Source: Flavobacteriaceae bacterium
GTDB lineage: Bacteria > Bacteroidota > Bacteroidia > Flavobacteriales > Flavobacteriaceae
Reading direction: 5' to 3'
NCBI GenBank assembly: GCA_013001285.1
Contig: JABDMU010000032.1
Location: 1-35,000, forward strand
DNA: 35,000 bases
Each line of letters opens with the position of its first letter. Position 1 is the first letter of the stretch. This document shows positions 31,620 to 35,000 of the stretch, in pieces. The notes under the pieces were generated by a model, which made no database searches, was not told the origin of the DNA, and worked only from the letters and a program-made list of their open reading frames with translations. A program made the translations under genes and the position numbers.

Positions 31620-32984
31620 TTAGGTTTCTTCGATGGAATGCATTTGCTCATGAGCAAAGAGAAATGGAATCGATCGTTTCAGTAGAACTTCCCAGATAAA
31701 AACACCATAAACCAAAAGGTATTCAATAACAATAACATATAAGCTTTCATTAAATCCCTTTTCGCCGTAGGCCAAATAGCTGAGAATTATGACCGCAGTC
31801 CAAACCAAAGGAAATTTATAATTGGTAAATACGGATAAAAGCAATAGCGTGGCAATATACCATGGATGAACAGTTGTTGCGGTGAAATAATAAAATGTTA
31901 ATCCTAATAACATGGCACTCACCAATTGAATGGTAGAGCGATTCGTTCTAAAAACACTTAATAAAATAATAACCAACACCACTAAAGCAGGGATGATCTT
32001 GCCAATGATCGCTATTTCATTCCATCCGCGGAACATATAGCCCAATGTCCTCATGAAATAATACAGACTTGCATTAAATTCGAAATTTTGAAACCATAAA
32101 CCAACGGTTTCGGTATAGTTGATTATAAATTGATCGGTATAAAAAGGGAGGAATAGTATTAAAGTTATAAGACCTACAATTGCATAAAACCCAATACTCT
32201 TTTTCCAACCTAGTTTTTGAAAAAAAAGCGGTAAGAATATAAGTGGAATGAGCTTTACAGAAACGGAAAAGGCAAAAACTACTGCAGCCAATTGCCAACG
32301 GGATTTATGCAACAAATATAAGCTCCAAACCAAAAAGAATAGCATGACACCTTCAAAGTGTAAGTTTCCTGTTAATTCAATAATAATAAACGGATTTAGC
32401 AAATAAAGAAAAATCGATTTTACGGGAAGGCGTAGAGTTTTCAATAATTTCATGCCATAATGCATGATTCCAAAATCGGCTGCAATGATCAATAGACGCA
32501 ACGTAATTACAGACCCTAAAATGCTTTTTCCTGAAAATAATCCAGCAATAATAAAACACAGTTGATTTATGGGTGGATAATTCGAATAATGACCTGAACT
32601 TAAGGCACCCATACCTTCAAATAATTCCTGAGCTTGGGCTATTGGAAATTTTCCGTTTAACATAAAATTATCTGGACTGAACAAATACGGATTTATCCCT
32701 TCTAGAATAAGTCGGCCATCCCAAATAAAACGGTAAAAATCCTGAGAGAGATTGGGAATAGAGAAAATAAAAATAGCGCGAAATCCGAACGCGATAAAAG
32801 CGTATGTTTTAAAACTAAGTTCAGTTTTAGAAAGAAGGATCAGAAATAAAAGAAACAGGGAAAAATAGGACAGTAATAAGTACGAATGCTGTGTTCTTTC
32901 AAGCGCGTAACCAAAATATAAATAGAGAACAATACTTATAATTGAAACAAGAATAGGAACCTTATGCAGCTTCCACAATTGCAT
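31620..32984 (-). CDS. GT-C-fold membrane mannosyltransferase-like protein
   Basis: The 454-residue protein has about eleven to thirteen hydrophobic helices, as in polyprenol-phosphate-sugar-dependent GT-C enzymes. Between the early helices lies the motif SQDFYRFIWDGRLILEGINP, continuing to PYLFSP, which is characteristic of bacterial mannosyltransferases of the MptB/GT87-like type; the aspartates there are candidate catalytic residues. SNYPPINQ and TVHPWYIATLL are further family-like stretches. It probably moves a sugar from a polyprenyl-phosphate donor to a glycan on the outer face of the inner membrane. Its start overlaps the upstream glycosyltransferase stop by 1 bp (TAATG), so the two are coupled. 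The sugar identity is inferred from family naming only. Confidence 0.78.
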   Translation of the reverse strand: MQLWKLHKVPILVSIISIVLYLYFGYALERTQHSYLLLSYFSLFLLFLILLSKTELSFKTYAFIAFGFRAIFIFSIPNLSQDFYRFIWDGRLILEGINPYLFSPDNFMLNGKFPIAQAQELFEGMGALSSGHYSNYPPINQLCFIIAGLFSGKSILGSVITLRLLIIAADFGIMHYGMKLLKTLRLPVKSIFLYLLNPFIIIELTGNLHFEGVMLFFLVWSLYLLHKSRWQLAAVVFAFSVSVKLIPLIFLPLFFQKLGWKKSIGFYAIVGLITLILFLPFYTDQFIINYTETVGLWFQNFEFNASLYYFMRTLGYMFRGWNEIAIIGKIIPALVVLVIILLSVFRTNRSTIQLVSAMLLGLTFYYFTATTVHPWYIATLLLLSVFTNYKFPLVWTAVIILSYLAYGEKGFNESLYVIVIEYLLVYGVFIWEVLLKRSIPFLFAHEQMHSIEET

Positions 32985-34474
32985 TAGGCTTTAGAGGTTA
33001 TGGATTTAAAAAAAACGTATCCAAATCCGAAGAACAACATTAAATGGAATGGGAATAACCCAAAGTCTCCACCTTGATCACCAACGATAAAAGCGCTATA
33101 CATTCCAAAGCCAAAATACAGCATCAATAGGCCTTCTAGGATGACGTGAACCGAGATGTTCTTTTTGAGATATTTATTGCCTTTCCAGGAATCGTTTAAA
33201 CTATTGATATTGAATTTAGGAGTTCGGATAAAATCACTTCGTTTCCCAAAATGCCCTTCCATTACAGCCACAGAATTATGCAAAGAAAAGCCCATTGCGA
33301 TTGAAAAGAAGGTTACGAACATGACCATATATTGAACGAAATTTTTGATACTTGTGCCATAGGTTTTTTTGTACATAAACCAATAGCAAATAAAGAAGAT
33401 CACCGTACTTATCACGAAGAAACTCATGACTATAAAATAGGTCTTTAGGTGTTCATATTCATTCTTGATATAAAGCATTGGAATGCTTAAAACAGCCACA
33501 ACAAGTATACTTAAAAACATGGTGCTATTTAGTAAATGCAGTAAGCCATGAACTTTTGTTTTAAATGAAATATTCTTGCTTTTAATAACGCGCCACATCA
33601 TTTTTCTGAAATTTTCGGCGCCACCCTTATTCCAGCGAAATTGCTGGGATCGTGCTGCACTGATTACTACCGGCAATTCGGCAGGTGTTTCTACCTCCTC
33701 CAAATATTTAAACTTCCATTTCTTTAATTGCGCACGATAGCTCAGATCAAGATCTTCGGTAAGGGTGTCACCCTCCCAATTTCCAGCATCGGTAATACAG
33801 GTCTTTCTCCATACGCCTGCGGTACCATTGAAATTAATAAAATGCCCTTTGCTATTACGTCCAACTTGTTCAAGTGTAAAGTGCGCATCCAGTGCGAATG
33901 CTTGAATTTTCGTAAGTAATGAATAATTTCTGTTGATATGTCCCCAACGGGTTTGAACAACTCCAATTTGTTCATCTTTGAAGTAAGGAATAGTACGTTT
34001 TAACCAATCTTTTTGCGGAAGGAAATCGGCATCAAAAATGGCAATGAATTCCCCTTTTGCAACTTTTAGGCCTTCTTTGAGTGCACCAGCTTTAAAGCCT
34101 TCACGATTATCTCGCAGTACATGTTTGATGTCCAGTCCGGTTTTCTTTAATTTTTCAATTTGGATCGCTGTGGTCTCAAAAGATTCATCGGTTGAATCAT
34201 CCAAAACCTGAATCTCAAGTTTATTTTTTGGATAATCTATCAGGGCGATATTATCCAGAAGTCGCTCCATTACATACAATTCATTATAAACTGGTAATTG
34301 AATGGTCACGAATGGCACTTCCTCAGAATTGGTAAGATCGAATTTTGGTCCTTTTTGCTCCTTATTTTGAGCCGAGATGTAATTGAATAACAAATTCAAT
34401 TGAGCGAGGGCATACAAAAAAATAAGCGCGAGTGCCGTAGAATAAACTATTATAGTAATGGTTTCAAGAATCAT
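32984..34474 (-). CDS. Processive membrane glycosyltransferase family 2 (CESA/glucomannan-synthase-like)
   Basis: An N-terminal helix (residues about 8-30) precedes a GT-A domain with VTIQLPVYNE, the first aspartates in LEIQVLDDSTDES, the DxD motif in AIFDADFLPQKDWL, TEDLDLSYRAQLKKW, and the QxxRW motif in SQQFRWNKGGAENFRK. This full set marks processive GT2 enzymes such as cellulose and glucomannan synthases. At least four helices follow in the C-terminal third. The enzyme would use a nucleotide sugar in the cytoplasm and may extrude the product or charge a lipid. No PilZ domain is visible. The start overlaps the upstream DPM-like gene by 4 bp (ATGA) and the stop touches the mannosyltransferase start. 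Confidence 0.85.
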   Translation of the reverse strand: MILETITIIVYSTALALIFLYALAQLNLLFNYISAQNKEQKGPKFDLTNSEEVPFVTIQLPVYNELYVMERLLDNIALIDYPKNKLEIQVLDDSTDESFETTAIQIEKLKKTGLDIKHVLRDNREGFKAGALKEGLKVAKGEFIAIFDADFLPQKDWLKRTIPYFKDEQIGVVQTRWGHINRNYSLLTKIQAFALDAHFTLEQVGRNSKGHFINFNGTAGVWRKTCITDAGNWEGDTLTEDLDLSYRAQLKKWKFKYLEEVETPAELPVVISAARSQQFRWNKGGAENFRKMMWRVIKSKNISFKTKVHGLLHLLNSTMFLSILVVAVLSIPMLYIKNEYEHLKTYFIVMSFFVISTVIFFICYWFMYKKTYGTSIKNFVQYMVMFVTFFSIAMGFSLHNSVAVMEGHFGKRSDFIRTPKFNINSLNDSWKGNKYLKKNISVHVILEGLLMLYFGFGMYSAFIVGDQGGDFGLFPFHLMLFFGFGYVFFKSITSKA

Positions 34475-35000
34475 TTTGAAAATCCGTATTTAAAGATCCA
34501 GCCTAATATTTTTATGCCTGCAAATATAGAACCTTTTACAGTGCCTGACACCTTAGAAACCCCTATTCTTTGTCGGTAGTGTACTGGAACTTCCATGTAT
34601 TTTAATTTATGTTTAAGAGCCTTAAGCTGCATTTCAATGGTCCAGCCGTAAGTTTTATCATTCATTTTCAAGGCTAATAATTTATCGTATTTAATGGCTC
34701 GAAAAGGGCCAAGGTCGGTAAATTTAGCGCTATAAAACAATGTCATGAGTGTTGTTGCCAACCAATTTCCATAAATTTGCTGAGGTGTCATTGAATGTTT
34801 CTCGCGAAATTCTTTAACTCGGGCACCAATTACAAAATCATAATTATCTTCAATTATTGGTTGAATAAGTTTATGTAATTCATCCGGATGATCGCTATAA
34901 TCACCATCAAGAAAAACAATTATATTTGGTTTTATCTTTTGATTTTCAACGTGTGCCATACCTTTTAAACAGGCATAACCATAACCCTTTCGTTCTTCGG
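34471..35000 (-). CDS. DPM/GtrB-like glycosyltransferase family 2 (5' end outside the window)
   Basis: The frame stays open to the right window edge, reading EERKGYGYACLKGMAHVENQ before the first internal ATG (34959), so the true start lies beyond 35000. GYGYACLKGM, IIVFLDGDYSDHPDEL (DxD motif) and VIGARVKE are typical of polyprenyl-phosphate mannose or glucose synthases of GT2. The C-terminal part seen here (KYMEVPVHYRQRIGVSKVSGTVKGSI) is the usual end of the soluble domain, and no C-terminal membrane helices follow. It probably makes a polyprenyl-phosphate sugar used by the GT-C enzyme two genes downstream. The whole three-gene set is coupled by overlaps and reads leftward. Confidence 0.82.
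   Translation of the reverse strand, partial: EERKGYGYACLKGMAHVENQKIKPNIIVFLDGDYSDHPDELHKLIQPIIEDNYDFVIGARVKEFREKHSMTPQQIYGNWLATTLMTLFYSAKFTDLGPFRAIKYDKLLALKMNDKTYGWTIEMQLKALKHKLKYMEVPVHYRQRIGVSKVSGTVKGSIFAGIKILGWIFKYGFSK

Noticed and set aside
1-35000. tRNA, rRNA, CRISPR arrays, insertion sequences or phage genes.
   Set aside because: No cloverleaf-like sequence, regularly spaced repeats, transposase, integrase or terminal inverted repeats were found on reading either strand.

Overview
The window looks like chromosomal DNA of a member of the Bacteroidota, most likely a marine member of the Flavobacteriaceae. The evidence is the AT-rich, densely packed coding sequence, the near absence of Shine-Dalgarno sequences, promoters of the Bacteroidetes type (TAnnTTTG at -7), many short lipoprotein signal peptides, and gene content typical of that family (mevalonate pathway, GH65/GH13/GH31 starch genes). 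No rRNA, tRNA, insertion sequence, phage gene or CRISPR array was seen.

Layout. Positions 1-10547 are the downstream part of an alpha-glucan (starch/maltodextrin) utilisation locus on the + strand. It holds a truncated GH65 maltose phosphorylase, a SusA-like GH13, a stand-alone esterase-D-like lipoprotein, a secreted esterase-GH31 fusion, and two more GH13 lipoproteins. The genes overlap or lie within 18 bp of each other, so they are probably one operon; SusC/SusD genes are not in the window. A strong bidirectional terminator (10554-10584) closes it. Positions 10583-19354 carry a small four-helix membrane protein, a large GAF-domain protein, an HD-hydrolase fused to a Pycsar-effector-type membrane domain, a very large lipoprotein (metallophosphoesterase, kinase-like domain, BamA-like barrel), and a beta-propeller lipoprotein. 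Two pairs here overlap tail-to-tail by 4 bp.

Positions 19395-24556 hold a BaiN-type flavoprotein followed by an isoprenoid cluster (diphosphomevalonate decarboxylase, mevalonate-type GHMP kinase, UbiA prenyltransferase) and a nitrilase. Positions 24593-25426 encode an RluB/RsuA-like protein lacking the canonical catalytic aspartate. After a 327-bp non-coding stretch with several inverted repeats comes a polyamine operon (25754-30666): arginine decarboxylase, agmatinase, deoxyhypusine-synthase-like protein, and a GNAT-carbon-nitrogen hydrolase fusion. Together these suggest arginine to agmatine to putrescine to a longer polyamine such as homospermidine. Two small genes follow (an acidic-tailed protein and a VOC protein). 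The right end (31620-35000, - strand) is a three-gene glycosyltransferase operon: a DPM-like GT2 (cut by the window edge), a CESA-like membrane GT2, and a GT-C mannosyltransferase-like protein.

The most unusual items are the phosphatase/kinase-like/barrel lipoprotein, the HD-Pycsar-effector fusion without a cyclase gene in view, the esterase-GH31 fusion beside a paralogous esterase, the apparently inactive pseudouridine synthase, and the inverted repeats ahead of the polyamine operon.
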